A stretch of DNA of 64,000 nt from Monosporascus cannonballus (lineage: Eukaryota > Ascomycota > Sordariomycetes > Xylariales). Under the pieces are notes generated by a model, which had not been told where the DNA came from, did not search any database, and saw nothing but the letters and a program-made list of their open reading frames with translations. The position numbers were made by a program, and so were the translations under genes. Positions 48,796-60,437 of this stretch are shown here, in pieces. The DNA lies in assembly GCA_004154925.1 (NCBI GenBank), contig QJNS01000062.1, forward strand, positions 278,511 to 342,510, written 5' to 3'. The first letter of the stretch is position 1. Each line of letters begins with the position of its first letter.

Positions 48796-50043
48796 TTTAA
48801 ATAAGTTCTTATAAAAATCAAAAGTATTAAATCGTACGGTTTTATTTCGATCGAAATTAAATCGGCGATTATCTGCTTTTTAAATATAAAAACGTTTGCA
48901 GTTCTTATTATTTTTACGTAACGCCTTTAATTTGTTCTGGAGATCTTTTTTTCGAAAATATTAAAATAAAATCTTTTATTTTTATTAACATTTTTAATAA
49001 AAATAATTGGTTTTTTTTCGCCTTTTTTAGGTGTTTCAGCAGTATTTTACCTTGTTTATTATGTTGTTAGCTTATTTTAATTTAACGTTTTTTTATAATA
49101 AGATATTTCGTATTTTAATATTAATTTATAAAAATAATTAAAAATAAAATTTTTATTATTTCGATCGTTTTCCGAAATAAAAGTATTTATAGGCTTTATT
49201 TTATAAACTAGAAATTTTTACTTAATATAAAGATTTAACGGTAATTAATTGGATTATTATTACAATTTCATAAATTGTTCCTTATATTTCTTATCGAAAA
49301 AATTAGGATGTACGAAATTCTTCTTAATAAAAATCTATAAATTCTTTATTTTTAATTTTTTTTCGTAATTAAAATAATTAAACGTAATGTATTATAATTA
49401 CTTAATATTCGTAATAGAACCGCTTATATAGTTTATAGCCTATTAAATATAAGTAAAAATATTTTATTTTAACCTTTTGACGAAAACTTTCGTAACAGCC
49501 TTTATCTAATCTTTTTTTAATTAACGCGCGTTCGGAAAACTTTAAGTAATTATAATACGGTATTTGCTTATTACCTTTAAAACTTTTATAATAATATCGG
49601 AATTAATTTATAAAGTTTTACTTTTTTAACCTGTACTATTATTTGTTATTCGGCCAATTATCGGAATAATTCCAAATGCTATTCGTTTTATTATCGAATA
49701 ATTTCTAAAATCTAGTTATTATTAAAGAGCTTAATCCTTTTTTACTTTAAATTCCGGGACGCAGTCGTTATATTACGTCCGTTTTTTAACCGTTTAGCTA
49801 ACGGTTATTAGGACGTATCCTTATTATATGTATAAAATGATTCGAGATCTCGAGAACTATGGTCTTTTATTCGTTAAGGCTTTATTATAGGCTTTTTCGC
49901 CTATTCTCGTACCGTAATCGATCGTTCGTCGATTGGGTTTCGATCGGCGGTTTTTTCGATTAATAACTTAAATTCGTTTTGTAATCGAGAAACTTTGTTT
50001 CTGGTAATTATCGCGTTATTTTTTATAATACAAATAAAAAATT

Positions 50044-50250
50044 AATAAGATAATAAATAATTATAAGTTAATTTAAGATAATCTCCGATTAATCATAAGG
50101 CAGATTTTAAAAAATAAGTATAATAAGTTATTTCTATCCGGCGTTTTTTATTAACTGTCAGATAGTAGATTTATATTAGTAAGTGGGTCGATAGCTAATT
50201 GGTAGCTGGTCGGCTACCAGCCTTATTTTTATAAGAGCTATATTTTCATA
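50044..50250 (-). repeat. 5' LTR of the Gypsy element
   Basis: 207 bp, the more strongly mutated of the two LTRs. The left edge is changed from TG to AA. The right edge is directly followed by the ATTAT duplication. Confidence 0.85.
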
Positions 50251-50978
50251 ATTATTCGCAATAATTTTCGAATATAAATACCGTATATTAAAAGCGTATT
50301 ACGAAACTGCCGAAATCGCCTTTACCGACAAAAATATCAAAACTAAATAACGTTATACCAGCTTATATTTTTGTACACCCGAAATAATATTGGAGGATTT
50401 CGAAATAGCACTCTAGTCGATCTTTAAGCCGAAAATACCCCCGAAACAAATAATTAACAGCTAAAACGAAATCGTATATATTTTTTAAAAAGCCTTAAAA
50501 TTACGAAAAATATGCAAACGGCTTTACATAATTAGGCGAAAGCGTTTCGCAATATACAAAAAGTAATAATTAAAGCTGTTAAAAAGTTTAATAATCTTAA
50601 TATCGAAAACGTTATTTTCCGCTATAACAATTAATTTTTGCGAATGAAATTCGAAAAATACGAAGGTTACAAACGTTAAACTATTATTAAGTAATAGAAT
50701 AAAATTTTGGCAAATTTATTAAATATTAGGTCGGCTAAGAATAAAGTCACTAAATATTTAAAACCTATAAAGGCTAACGATCAGATCCCAATTAACAGTT
50801 ATATTAAAACGTAGCCTGCTAAAAAAGCATCGAAAAGCTAAATAGCCTAAATAGTTTCATTTTATCAAGAAATACGTTGTTGCGTTGTTAAAAGGCTTTG
50901 GAATATATAGGTTACTTTGATTTTGAGTATGTTTTCTCTATTTTTTGTTAAGGTTATTCATTATGTGGGGCCCGAGAT

Positions 50979-51339
50979 TAGCAATAAATACAGATTTCTA
51001 CCAAAATACGCGATATAAAAAAAGTAATAATAAATTAACAAAAATACATATAATAAAATAAAGGTCATATATATATATAAAGCATTATATTACATTTATA
51101 AAAATAAGTCTATATTAAAATATTACTTGTTATATTTCTTTACAATTTAATATATTATCCAAATTATTATATATTTATAAATTTTAATAAAATTGTGAGA
51201 TAAGCGAGAATGCGACGGTAATCACAAGATCAAAAGATCAGCAATTTCAAACTCTGATTGGAGTTTATCTCATTAAAATCAGACTCTATTTTAAAGGTTA
51301 TGACTGCACTTATAATACAACTATAGCTAAGTAACTTTT
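50979..51339. other. AT-rich spacer between transposon and direct repeat
   Basis: No gene. A less AT-rich island at 51185-51290 contains small inverted motifs (TGAGATAA ... TTATCTCA), possibly a fragment of another repeat. Confidence 0.4.
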
Positions 51340-52940
51340 AGTAATACGTTAACCTAATTTATAAAGGATTTATAAAAACAACAAAACCTCTAAAATAAGA
51401 TCTAATATCAAGTTGTAAATTCTTGGCTCCGTTCTATACATTTTTTTGTATTAATTTTAAAAACATTTCTTTAAAAATTCGTAAATATAACAATTATAAA
51501 ATTTTATTATAAAATAAGAAAAATTATAAGTATATATAATTATAAAAAAGCTTTTTAACCACAGATATAATTTTTCAATCGGGATTAATTTGATAAAAAT
51601 ATTAAAGATATAAGTTTAAATTCTTGTTCTATATATTGAAATAAAGCGGGGTGTTACACTCATGATCAAGGCTCGGCTGATCAGAAAGCCTCGGTCTCGT
51701 ATATATATTAAGAAGTTCTTTTTCGCTATAGGTTCAACCCCTAGGCATCACCTGCAACCATTACCACTCAGCATATTTTCTGTTATTTCAGTTATCGAAA
51801 TTCAACACTAGCAATATAATCGGATTAAGTTCGTCATTTCGATAATCCCATTTCGTATTGTAAGATAAAATAATCATCTGCACTGATCAAGACAAATTCT
51901 TCCCTTTATTCTATAATAATATATTTTTAAATCGGAACGCCCTTATAGCTACGATAATACAACTGCCATATATAACAGTTTCTAATAAATCTTTTAAAAA
52001 TAATTTAATATAGAAAAAGTCTATATAATTATGTTTTTGTCTATACGAGTTATAGTTGTTATATCGTAGTTATAAAAGCGTTACGAATTTGATTATTCTT
52101 AATCTTTTTATAGTTGCGATGTAATAACAATAGCTCGTACGAGTAAAATAATTGCTGAGTGAGCTTTTTCAATATTGGATATATTAAAAGAACTCGGCGT
52201 ACGATAATGCGATTGGTAATTGTACTATTGCAGCTATAAAAGTATTAAGATCACTGATTTCTCAGATCTAAATACAATCGTATCGGCTTTAATTGAAACC
52301 TGAAAAAAATAATAAAAAGGTTTATATATATACATTAATTTATATTTAATAGATGTATCAAATATTAAATTTATCGATTTTAAATTAATTATATTATAGC
52401 TATAAAAATATATCGAATTTAAATGCTTTAACTTTTTTATAATTATAAAGTAATAATAAAAACTTATAAAGACAAAACTATAACTAAACGGATTTTTTCA
52501 TATTGAATTACTATTAAACGGTCTATAATAAAATAATATACGTAATATTTACGTTATCGTAAATATAAAAACATTACGATTAATATTTCTTTCAAATTTT
52601 AACTTAATTTTATTAACTTTAATTTTTATCGAAAATATTCGAAAAGATTTCTATATATATATTAGCTTATGCTTAATACATATTTAAAATATTATTTTTA
52701 TTCGATTCAAATTAAACATCAAAGTAAAAAGAATAATGTAAATTTTTTAAAAAGAATATATAAAATAAAAACATTTTTTATAATCTAAATTTAGGCCGTA
52801 TTAACAAGTTACGAAAATATATTATTTAATAAAATAATTTTAACACTTCGGTATAATATAAAAAGAATATTAAAAATAAAAACGAATTAATAAAAACTTA
52901 GATTAACTAAAATAAATTATAGTTTGAATATCCAAATTTA
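51340..52940. repeat. RIP-degraded direct repeat, copy 1
   Basis: Collinear blocks recur further right: 51340-51630 with 54200-54500 (both contain the stretch AATCGGGATTAATTT), about 51980-52110 with 54870-55010, and about 52440-52940 with 55100-55580. The intervening 51640-51900 part has no counterpart and includes an LTR-like insertion. Very AT-rich, no coding capacity. The nature of the repeated unit (long LTR, tandem duplication or DNA element) is not resolved. Confidence 0.55.
51652..51807 (+). repeat. LTR-like insertion (TG...CA, 156 bp), tentative
   Basis: A block clearly less AT-rich than its surroundings starts TGTTACACTCATG and ends GAAATTCAACA, with an internal TATATATA box. The ends and size fit a small solo LTR, and it sits where copy 1 of the direct repeat has extra sequence. 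No target duplication was found, so it remains tentative. Confidence 0.35.
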
Positions 52941-54199
52941 CTTTATAAGAATTAGTTAAATATATTATTATAAAAATATCAATTTCAAATCAATTGAAGT
53001 ATTATTTAATATCTTTTTATTATTATACATATTATAAAACATATATATCTAAATATATAAATATATAAAATATAATAATAAAAACATTTTCATAAAAATA
53101 TAAATACATGTAATTTTATAAAACTTTACCAAAATTTAGGTTATAATATTATTAAAAAAACATTATATTATTTTAAATTTTTATTATCTTTTTTAAATTA
53201 TTATATTAAAATTTTTAATTTATTAAATACATAAAATGTAACATTTTTATATAAAAAATTAAACTTGATTAATTAATTATTCTTTTTTATATAAATTTAT
53301 ATATTTAATTTTTATATGTAACAATTTATATTAATCGTTTAAACATATTTTTATATAAATTAATATTATAACAACGTTAAAATTACAGTTTTTAATTTTG
53401 TTTTAAATATTTTATTTTGAAACTTTAAATGCGTAAATGTGATTTTCTTAAATTATATTTATAATTAATTAATTAAAATAGTTTATTATTTATAAATTTT
53501 TTATTTTTAAAGTGTATTATTATTTTTATTTTTTTGATTTTATTTACAAGTTTTACTTAAATTACTTAATCACGTAATATAAATAATTTATACAAATAAA
53601 AAAGTTATTTTTTAAAAAAACGGTTTATATTAATATCTTATTATTATATTATTAATTTTTTAATACTATTATTTATTATAACGATTTGTCTATATTATTA
53701 AAGTATTTATGAAATAAGATTTTAAGTTAAGTAAGCAATATATTCCAGAATTCATTTTAATAATATTTTAATTTAGGTTTTTTTAAAAAAAGAATACGAT
53801 ATAACGTTTAGAAAATTTTATATTTCTATCAACGATTAATCAAATTGCTTACAAAGATTTATTTAATTATTGATTTATTTGATTTATATAACTTATAACG
53901 TAATAATTTACCTTTTAAAACAATATATAATTAAAAATCGTTTATAATTTAAGTATTTATAAATTATTTTTATTAAATCGAACATATTGCAAATTATAAT
54001 GTATTCGAAATTTATTTTAATTTATAATTTGTGGTTTATTATTTAATGTATTTTTAATTGTAATTAAAATTAAGAATTTTAAAATAAATAATATAATATT
54101 AAAATATTATTAAATTAATATTTAATTTCGATTACGTTATGAAAATTAAGTTTTATGTTAAAAATTATAATTATATTTATGATATAATTATAATTAATT
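52941..54199. other. AT-rich sequence between the direct repeats
   Basis: Almost only A/T, without frames or motifs I can name. It may be the degraded interior of the element whose ends are the direct repeats. Confidence 0.4.
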
Positions 54200-55580
54200 G
54201 ATTCTTAATATTATCTTAATTTAATTTATAAAAAACATATTAAAATATTAAAAGTTTTAAAATAAAACTTACTATCCAATTATAATTTTTTAATTCCGTT
54301 ATATATATTTTTATATAAAGCTTTAAAAATGTATTTTAAAAACTTAAAAATATAATCATATTAAAATTTTTTTTATAAAGTAATATAAATTAAAAATATA
54401 TACCATTTTAATCAAATTATATATATATATATATATGTGTAATTTCTTAATCGGGATTAATTTAATAAAAATATTAAAAAAACAAATCAAAATTTTCGTT
54501 ATGTATACATTTTCAACTGTAATACATTAACACTTTTGAGGTAATAATTATAATTTATATAAATAAAAACATAATTAAACGAATTTCTTTCATGTTAATG
54601 TTTTCTAAAAACATATATAATAAGATATTATATATAATATTTATTACGTTATAATTATGAGGATGTTTTAGATTTAATTAATTTTAATTTTTTAATAATT
54701 ACGATAAAATAATTATTATATATATATTACGGTATTAATAAAACGGCTTTTTTTAAATCGCCGGTTTGCTATATATATATAAACGTTGTACGTTTAGTAA
54801 ATAATTTTTTTATATATTAACAAATATTTTCCAAAACTAAAAAAATATATAACGCTATAATAATGTAATAATTTGTTATAAGTTTTTGAAAATAATTTAA
54901 TATAAGACAAGCTCATTTAGTTATATTTTTATTCGTATAAACTATAATTAGTACGTTATAGCTATAAAGGCATTCCGCAATTAGTTATTTCGGATTTTTT
55001 ATATTAAATAAATTAAGATTATTCGATATATAATTATACAACCGATATATATATTATCGTAATTATAAAGACGATTTGGATTTGGTTATTCCGAATGCTT
55101 TTATAATTATAATATAATAACGGTAATTTGTAGGGGTAAAAATATAACTAAAAGAATTTTCTAAGATTATTTTACGTTTAAACAGCTTATATTAAAACAA
55201 TATATATAATATTTATGTTATTGCGATTGTAAAAACGTATTTAATAAATTCTCCAAATTTTAACCTAATTATATTAAATTTAATTCGTATTTAAAAAATT
55301 CGAAAACTTTTAAATACGCGTATTAATTTATGTTTAACGAGTATTTAAAATATTAAATTTATTAAATTTAAAATTAAATATCAAAATTAATAAAATTAAT
55401 TATTTTTAAAGAAAATTTATAAAACGGAAACGTTTTTTTACAATTTAAACTTAGGCCTTGCTGGCTCGTTACGAGGATACGTTATTTGATTAATTAATTT
55501 TAGCGCCTTGGCGTAGTATATAAAAGTACATCAAAAATAGAAACGAGCCAGCAGAGGCCTGAGCCAGCTGAGATAAGACT
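54200..55580. repeat. RIP-degraded direct repeat, copy 2
   Basis: Collinear with 51340-52940 in three blocks. Its right end (from about 55450) is abruptly GC-normal while the homologous end of copy 1 (52800-52940) is AT-converted. The right end therefore preserves near-ancestral sequence. Confidence 0.55.
55453..55560. repeat. 108-bp palindromic module ending copy 2
   Basis: The left arm AGGCCTTGCTGGCTCGTT (55453-55470) is the reverse complement of 55542-55560 apart from one inserted base, with about 71 bp between. The corresponding arms in copy 1 (about 52792-52905) are recognisable but AT-shifted. It could be a transposon terminus, a hairpin or a small MITE. Confidence 0.7.
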
Positions 55581-56350
55581 TCGACCAGACAATGCCAAGC
55601 ATGGTGTTCCATTTTCGAGTCCAAAGTCCAATCCGGGCATTAAGGCACGCAATCGTTGGCCAATTTTGGCCGGCGGCACTTTGGAGAGGTAGGGCATTGA
55701 TTGCATCCCTCCGAATCTGATTATCATCAGTTTGTACTTATCACGAGGCTTTCGAGACGAGGCTTTCCAATGGTTCAGATACATATACCGTCTGTTGATT
55801 TGGATCAGACGACCCGAGATATATGCAACCCGCTACGACCTTTGGAAGAGCACATGTGTATCGATAAGGACGAGAAGGAGCGCAATGGGAGTTACATCCC
55901 CTCGACCGATACCTTAGACTTACCCCTGAATGGTACGAAGAGAACATTACCTACCTACGTATGTAGATATCTTTGCGTGCAGGATCGAAGTAGGGCGAAC
56001 AGGCAGGGCAAGGCAGAGGACGGCTTTTCCAAATATCGATGCAGGTATGTGCATCAAAGCATTCAACGATTCTATGCTATGCCGAAGTAGGACGATGCTT
56101 GCCAGCACCACAATTTGATGACAGCTTCGCATGGCTTCACGGTAATCACGACTATCGTCATTACCGATTAAGGGATCGTCGAGCAACTCTCCTGTCAACA
56201 GACTCTAAATATCGCGAAGCAAGCTCAGCGACGACTGTACCCGACACCCCATTGTCATCTAGCCAAATCATTGCCTTTCCAAGGCATGTATGCCATGGCT
56301 ACCCCTTAGTACATAGTACTTGGTATCGTAGATCCGGACTCATCTACACA
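55581..56350. other. Intergenic, right border of transposon block
   Basis: Composition returns to normal. A 129-codon plus frame (55701-56090) has no Met-led conserved domain and overlaps similar-sized frames on the other strand, so I do not call it. Includes the 3' flank of the minus-strand glycosylase. Confidence 0.45.
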
Positions 56351-57589
56351 TCATTTCGCGCCATTGAGTCTGGTGGAGCGTCGTCTGCCAATCTCGGGAC
56401 CAGGTTGGCTAGGTTCCTTGACGTCCAACTTCTGCTTCTTAACATTCCGTTTGCTTGCGGGAGCGGACTGCTCTTGTTCTTTCTTGACCGCTTTCGACTC
56501 TGATGTTCTAGCTCTCTTGGCTGGCCGCCCTTCATCCTTAGCCTTGCCGGCTATTTTCTCGTTTTTCGCTTCGAAGAACCGACTTTCCGACCCCTTGTCA
56601 GAGACATCGCCCTCATCCTTGACATCGTCGATAGTCGTGCGCCCTTTCTTCTTCTGCACGCTAGGAACTACACAGCTCGTGCGGCCACCGACGGTGATGA
56701 AGGTGAGCTTTTCGCCGTTCGGCAGTGTGGTTCCGGCGTCTTTCTTTCCCTTGCCCCACCTATGCTTGAACAGCCAATTCTCGGGGAATTCATCCGAGTC
56801 CCCAAGCTTCTCGACTGCGACATCACAGACATGCCGGATGGCCTTGTACAGTGTAGCGATGTCGGAGTCGTCGAACTCGTCGCAGTACTGCTCCGGATGG
56901 AGTTTCGCCTGATACATGATCTCGTCTCCTACCCAGTTCCCTATGCCGCTGATGACCGCCTGGTCCAGTAAGAGTGCCTTTATGGGCACATGCCTGCTTG
57001 TCATCTTCTGCCGTAGATACTCTTCGGTGAATACATCCTTGTCGACGACGGGATCCGGCCCGTTCTCGACGAGGGGTGAATGCTTCCGGATCTCTTCGGC
57101 GGGGCAGTCGACGAGCCGGACGCGGCCGAAGCGCCTCGCATCCGTGAAGGCCACCTCGACCTTGGGCGTACTGTCCGTCTCTAGCTGAAACTTCCAGAAC
57201 TTGGGGGGCCACTGGTCCTTGTCCCCTTTCGACTTCTCCTCGTAGCGGTTGTACGTCGTCTGCTGGCCTCTGATGTGGACCCACCCGGTCATGCCGCAGT
57301 GCATGACCGGATGCGGCGGCTTGTCCAGGAGGAACCAGAAGTATTTGCCCTGGTTTCCGGCTCCAATCACCTTCTTGCCCGTCAGAGCTCTCTGGAACTC
57401 AGGACCGCTCGTGCCGACTTTGCCGAAGATGTTGCTGTCATCGGGTGCCAGGACCTTGCTGATCTTCTTGCCAACAAGGTGAAGTTGCAGAAAGTGGGTA
57501 AGCCGTGCAACTTGAGCGTTGATGCCTAATTAGCTCTGTTTTGTTGACGATGGCGATATGGCATCCTTACCTTCCGCGATCTCGGGCAT
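56351..57589 (-). CDS. Fpg/Nei-family DNA glycosylase (zincless, plant/fungal type)
   Basis: Model on the minus strand: exon 1 57589-57571 (19 nt), intron 57570-57526 (45 bp, GTAAGG...ATTAG), exon 2 57525-56351; 397 residues. The tiny first exon supplies MPEIAE. After Met removal, Pro is the Schiff-base nucleophile and Glu the acid of the family; the ATG-led frame of exon 2 alone would miss both. A conserved Lys follows in NQGKYFWFLL, then HCGMTGW, FTDARRFGRV, and the helix-two-turn-helix ISGIGNWVGDEIMYQAKLHP that contacts DNA. The C-terminal zinc finger is absent; a GGRTSCVVPSVQ zincless finger stands in its place. A Lys/Arg-rich tail (KRARTSESKAVKKE, KRNVKKQKLD) gives likely nuclear targeting. 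It excises oxidised bases in base-excision repair. Confidence 0.9.
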
Positions 57590-58896
57590 GATGACAGTTA
57601 GATATGACAGACTATCAGACGCTTGAAATGACGAGAAACCTGCTGAGGCTAAAGGAATCAAAGCAAACAATAGGTTATCTGGGTATCTCAAGAGGCAAAT
57701 TGCTGATGAACGAAGTCGGTTTCTTGATGGTTTGATCCAGAGAGAATCAGTTTCTTGTATTAATAAGCGTGAAGGATAAGCACAGTCGTCTTTCCCAGGA
57801 CGCGCGCCCTTCCCCTGACCGCGTTTGGGGCACAGGTACTTTGTAGATCTCTCATTTTAGGCTACCATTGAGGGGTTGCCCTTTCAGCTGAAGTCTGGAT
57901 TCCCTTGGACGAACCAAACAACCACCACAAGCCTGGGAGGCTCTTCCCTGACAATTGGCTAAATAAAAATGATAGATCTACAGCAGTTTATCACCTCAGT
58001 GTCACATGCAGAATCAGGTTGCAGCTGACATAAAATCATACAAAGGAGTATAACAGAAGGGTGTTGAACTTCGTCCTTGGCTTTGGCCAATGCCTTTTCA
58101 GAATTACCCCACTCAACTTTTTCCCCGGGCGATATCCTTGGACATCTCAACTTCAGCCACAAAAGTCTCTTGGGGGTTCGCACGGCACTAACGCCAACCC
58201 AAAGATGGTTTCATCAAAGAAAATATCGGCGTAGTAGCTTTAAGTTCTGGTTGGTCGGAAGCCCTGGAGGAATTACAATTTTTTTTCTGGAACCCCTCCA
58301 TCCCGCCGGAACGAAATTTCGTCTCCGTCCAACACTACCAGGAAAAAAAAAAAAAAAAAAAAAAACCGCCCGGAGTCCAGTTTAGCCTGGTAGTGACTCG
58401 CCTCTCAGCCTTTACAATGAAGCTCAGATAGGCCTTGTCGAGGTTGTTCCCTTTTCATCCCCCCTTATAACCCAAGGAGAATTGAAGCTGGAAATATCGC
58501 GCCTGCCTGCTTTGTTTTCTTCCTCTTCCTACGCCTCGGTCTCAGTCGTATCGAGGAAGTTTCACGATATTTCGCATAAGCTCGGCATTGGCCAGTGACG
58601 TCGGCTCAATTTGCCAATCTACCGCAATCGGAGCAAATAGAATCTGCGCCGAGGAAAACTGAACCTTCGATCTCGACGAGCTATACGAAGCACTCACAAA
58701 TCCTATTAACATCATCCACGGCACTAGTTGTACACTTGTGACTTCTTTATTGTTTCGGTGACCTAGTGGGGCTTGCTGCTGAGAACAACACATCACTTTT
58801 TCACCGGCACGAATAGGCGTCTCCCCAGCCCTATTTATTCTTGTTTCCACAACTCGAGGGTTTCGCATCCGAATATTTCTAGCCCATCCCGCCAAC
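57590..58896. other. Divergent intergenic region, glycosylase and PRPP synthetase
   Basis: 1,307 bp between start codons that point apart, so it holds both promoters. A run of 23 A is at 58343-58365. The last 350 bp is pyrimidine-rich leader. No gene seen. Confidence 0.5.
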
Positions 58897-60437
58897 ATGG
58901 TGAGAAATATCGTCATTCTCTCGGGCAATTCCCACCCCACTCTCACCGACAGCATCTGTAACATGCTGGGTGTGCCTGCGTGCAACCGGACCCTGAGCAA
59001 ATTCTCCGTTGGAGAGACGCGCTGCGAGATCAAAGACTCCGTACGAGGCAAAGACGTATTTATTATTCAGTCCGGTGGCGGGAAAGTGAACGATCAACTT
59101 ATGGAACTATGTATAAGTATGTGCGACACGACCGGGGTCTGCTCAACGAGGCCGAGTACTGACCTTGATCGTTAGTGATTTCGGCATGCAAAACAGGTTC
59201 TGCAAAGAGAGTCACCGCTGTACTCCCTCTATTCCCCTACTCGCGTCAACCGGATCTGCCATACAACAAGATTGGCGCGCCGTTATCCAAACCTCTGTCC
59301 GAAGTACCCAGAGACAAATACACCTTCGAGAGCGTACCAGCGACGCCGGCGCCCGGTATTGCCAAGAGCGCGAGCTTCACCCATCAGGACCTGGCCAAGG
59401 TGTTGAGCAAGACATCGCTTGCTAACGGCTCCTCGGCTCCTCGTGCCAATGGCGAAAGCTACGTCGCCAATGGGGAGGCAAGCGCCGGTCATGTTCACCA
59501 ACCTTCAGGTTCTTCCAACGCTGGAAATTTTACCACGCATGACTACGAAAACCCAACAAGCCTGATACCAACGTTTCAGGGTCAGCCGGGGTATAAGCGA
59601 TGGGTCGCGCAGGCTGGAACCTTGGTAGCGGATCTGGTAACTTGTGCCGGGGCAGACCAGTATGTCTCCGACCAAATTCCGATTTGCTCCCCCTTCCTTC
59701 GCTCGCTCGATGGTCGGCTGTGGAGCCCTTCCAGAGGGCCGACTTCCAGTTTGAACCAACTCCGAAAGAAGGTCGCTAATAAGCTCTGCAGCGTAGTTGC
59801 GTTGGATCTTCATGATCCCCAATACCAAGGATTCTTCGACATCCCGATGGACAACCTGTATGGCAGGCCCTTGTTGAAGCGATACATCCAGCAGAACATC
59901 CCCGACTATAAGGAAGCCGTGATTGTGAGCCCGGATGCAGGCGGCGCCAAGCGAGCCACCGCGATCGCTGATAGCCTCGGGATGGACTTCGCCCTCATTC
60001 ACAAGGTAAGGGGAGACGTGTCTGATCCGTGTCTTCAAACTCACCCAATCAAACAGGAGCGCCGGCCGACGAGGATCACGGATCGCCAAAACGCGACCAT
60101 GATGCTTGTAGGCAATGTTACAGGACGGGTCTGCATTCTTATCGACGACCTCGCAGACACGGCCAACACGATTACGCGGGCTGCCAAGCTGCTACGGAAG
60201 GAGGGGGCCACGACCATCTACGCCCTCATCACTCACGGAGTTCTAAGTGGAGATGCGCTCTCGCGTGTCAACGCATCTGCCCTGGACAAAGTGGTGGTAA
60301 CCAATTCGGTGCCTCAAGACGAGCACAAGAGGCTGTGCCCGAAGCTGGAGGTCCTGGATGTTGCCCCGATTTTCGCCGAGGCCATCCGCCGTATTCATCA
60401 TGGTGAATCGATCAGTGTGCTATTCCAGTACGATTAG
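58897..60437 (+). CDS. Ribose-phosphate pyrophosphokinase (PRPP synthetase, Prs1-like)
   Basis: Model: exons 58897-59116, 59176-59659, 59792-60005 and 60057-60437; introns 59, 132 and 51 bp; 432 residues. It transfers pyrophosphate from ATP to ribose 5-phosphate to make PRPP for nucleotide, His and Trp synthesis. Key motifs are an N-terminal VILSGNSHPTL, FSVGETRCEI, KTGSAKRVTAVLPLFPYSRQ, DLHDPQYQGFFDIPMDNLYG (built across intron 2), VSPDAGGAKRA, and the PRPP-binding ILIDDLADTANTI (about 332-344). After RDKYTFES an insertion of about 60 residues, Ala/Ser/Gly-rich, precedes PGYKRWVAQAG. Such non-homologous inserts are known in yeast Prs1/Prs5, and the length matches Prs1. It probably works in a hetero-oligomer with other Prs subunits encoded elsewhere. 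Confidence 0.94.

Larger units (their letters stand above)
43027..50250 (-). mobile_element. Full-length Ty3/Gypsy LTR retrotransposon, RIP-inactivated
   Basis: Two 207-bp LTRs (43027-43233 and 50044-50250) in the same orientation bound the element, with target duplication ATTAT on both sides (43022-43026 and 50251-50255). Total length is 7,224 bp. Coding remains lie on the minus strand in Gypsy order from the right: gag zinc knuckle (48754-48795), a protease-like DIG..NIIS region (about 48440-48530), reverse transcriptase (about 47449-47580) and integrase core (about 45630-45790). A purine-rich tract on the minus strand (43237-43252) abuts the left LTR, as expected of a polypurine tract. No frame longer than about 64 codons survives. 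G-to-A and C-to-T transitions pervade both strands, which is the signature of repeat-induced point mutation. Confidence 0.88.
41711..50978 (+). mobile_element. pogo/Fot-like DNA transposon, interrupted twice
   Basis: Left end (41711-41745) and right end (50944-50978) are inverted repeats of about 35-37 bp differing by only a few transitions, both flanked by TA (41709-41710 and 50979-50980), the pogo/mariner target duplication. Its own sequence is three pieces: 41711-42395, 42607-43026 and 50256-50978. With one copy of each nested duplication they total 1,828 bp, the usual size of Fot/pogo elements. The transposase is on the plus strand. A CENP-B-like helix-turn-helix region (YRVHGSKSRSEAKAETYKL, near 41950-42020) is followed by FGKNWVNRF..HMKKGRIM (about 42130-42200). 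The right piece carries AYYETAEIAFTDKNIKT (about 50295-50345), like the pogo C-terminal FTxxNI motif. Multiple TAA/TAG codons, partly from C-to-T changes, make it dead. The middle and right pieces are far more AT-shifted than the left one. Confidence 0.82.

Noticed and set aside
51720..51760. Possible tRNA T-loop (GGTTCAACCCC)
   Set aside because: No matching acceptor, D or anticodon stems around it; it lies inside the LTR-like insertion.
42607..55450. AT-rich block as a centromere
   Set aside because: It is only about 13 kb long and is explained by RIP acting on identifiable transposons and repeats. Fungal regional centromeres are usually longer, but only CENP-A mapping would settle it.
55701..56090. 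129-codon plus frame between the transposon block and the glycosylase
   Set aside because: No recognisable domain, overlapping open frames on the other strand, and weak codon character; treated as intergenic.
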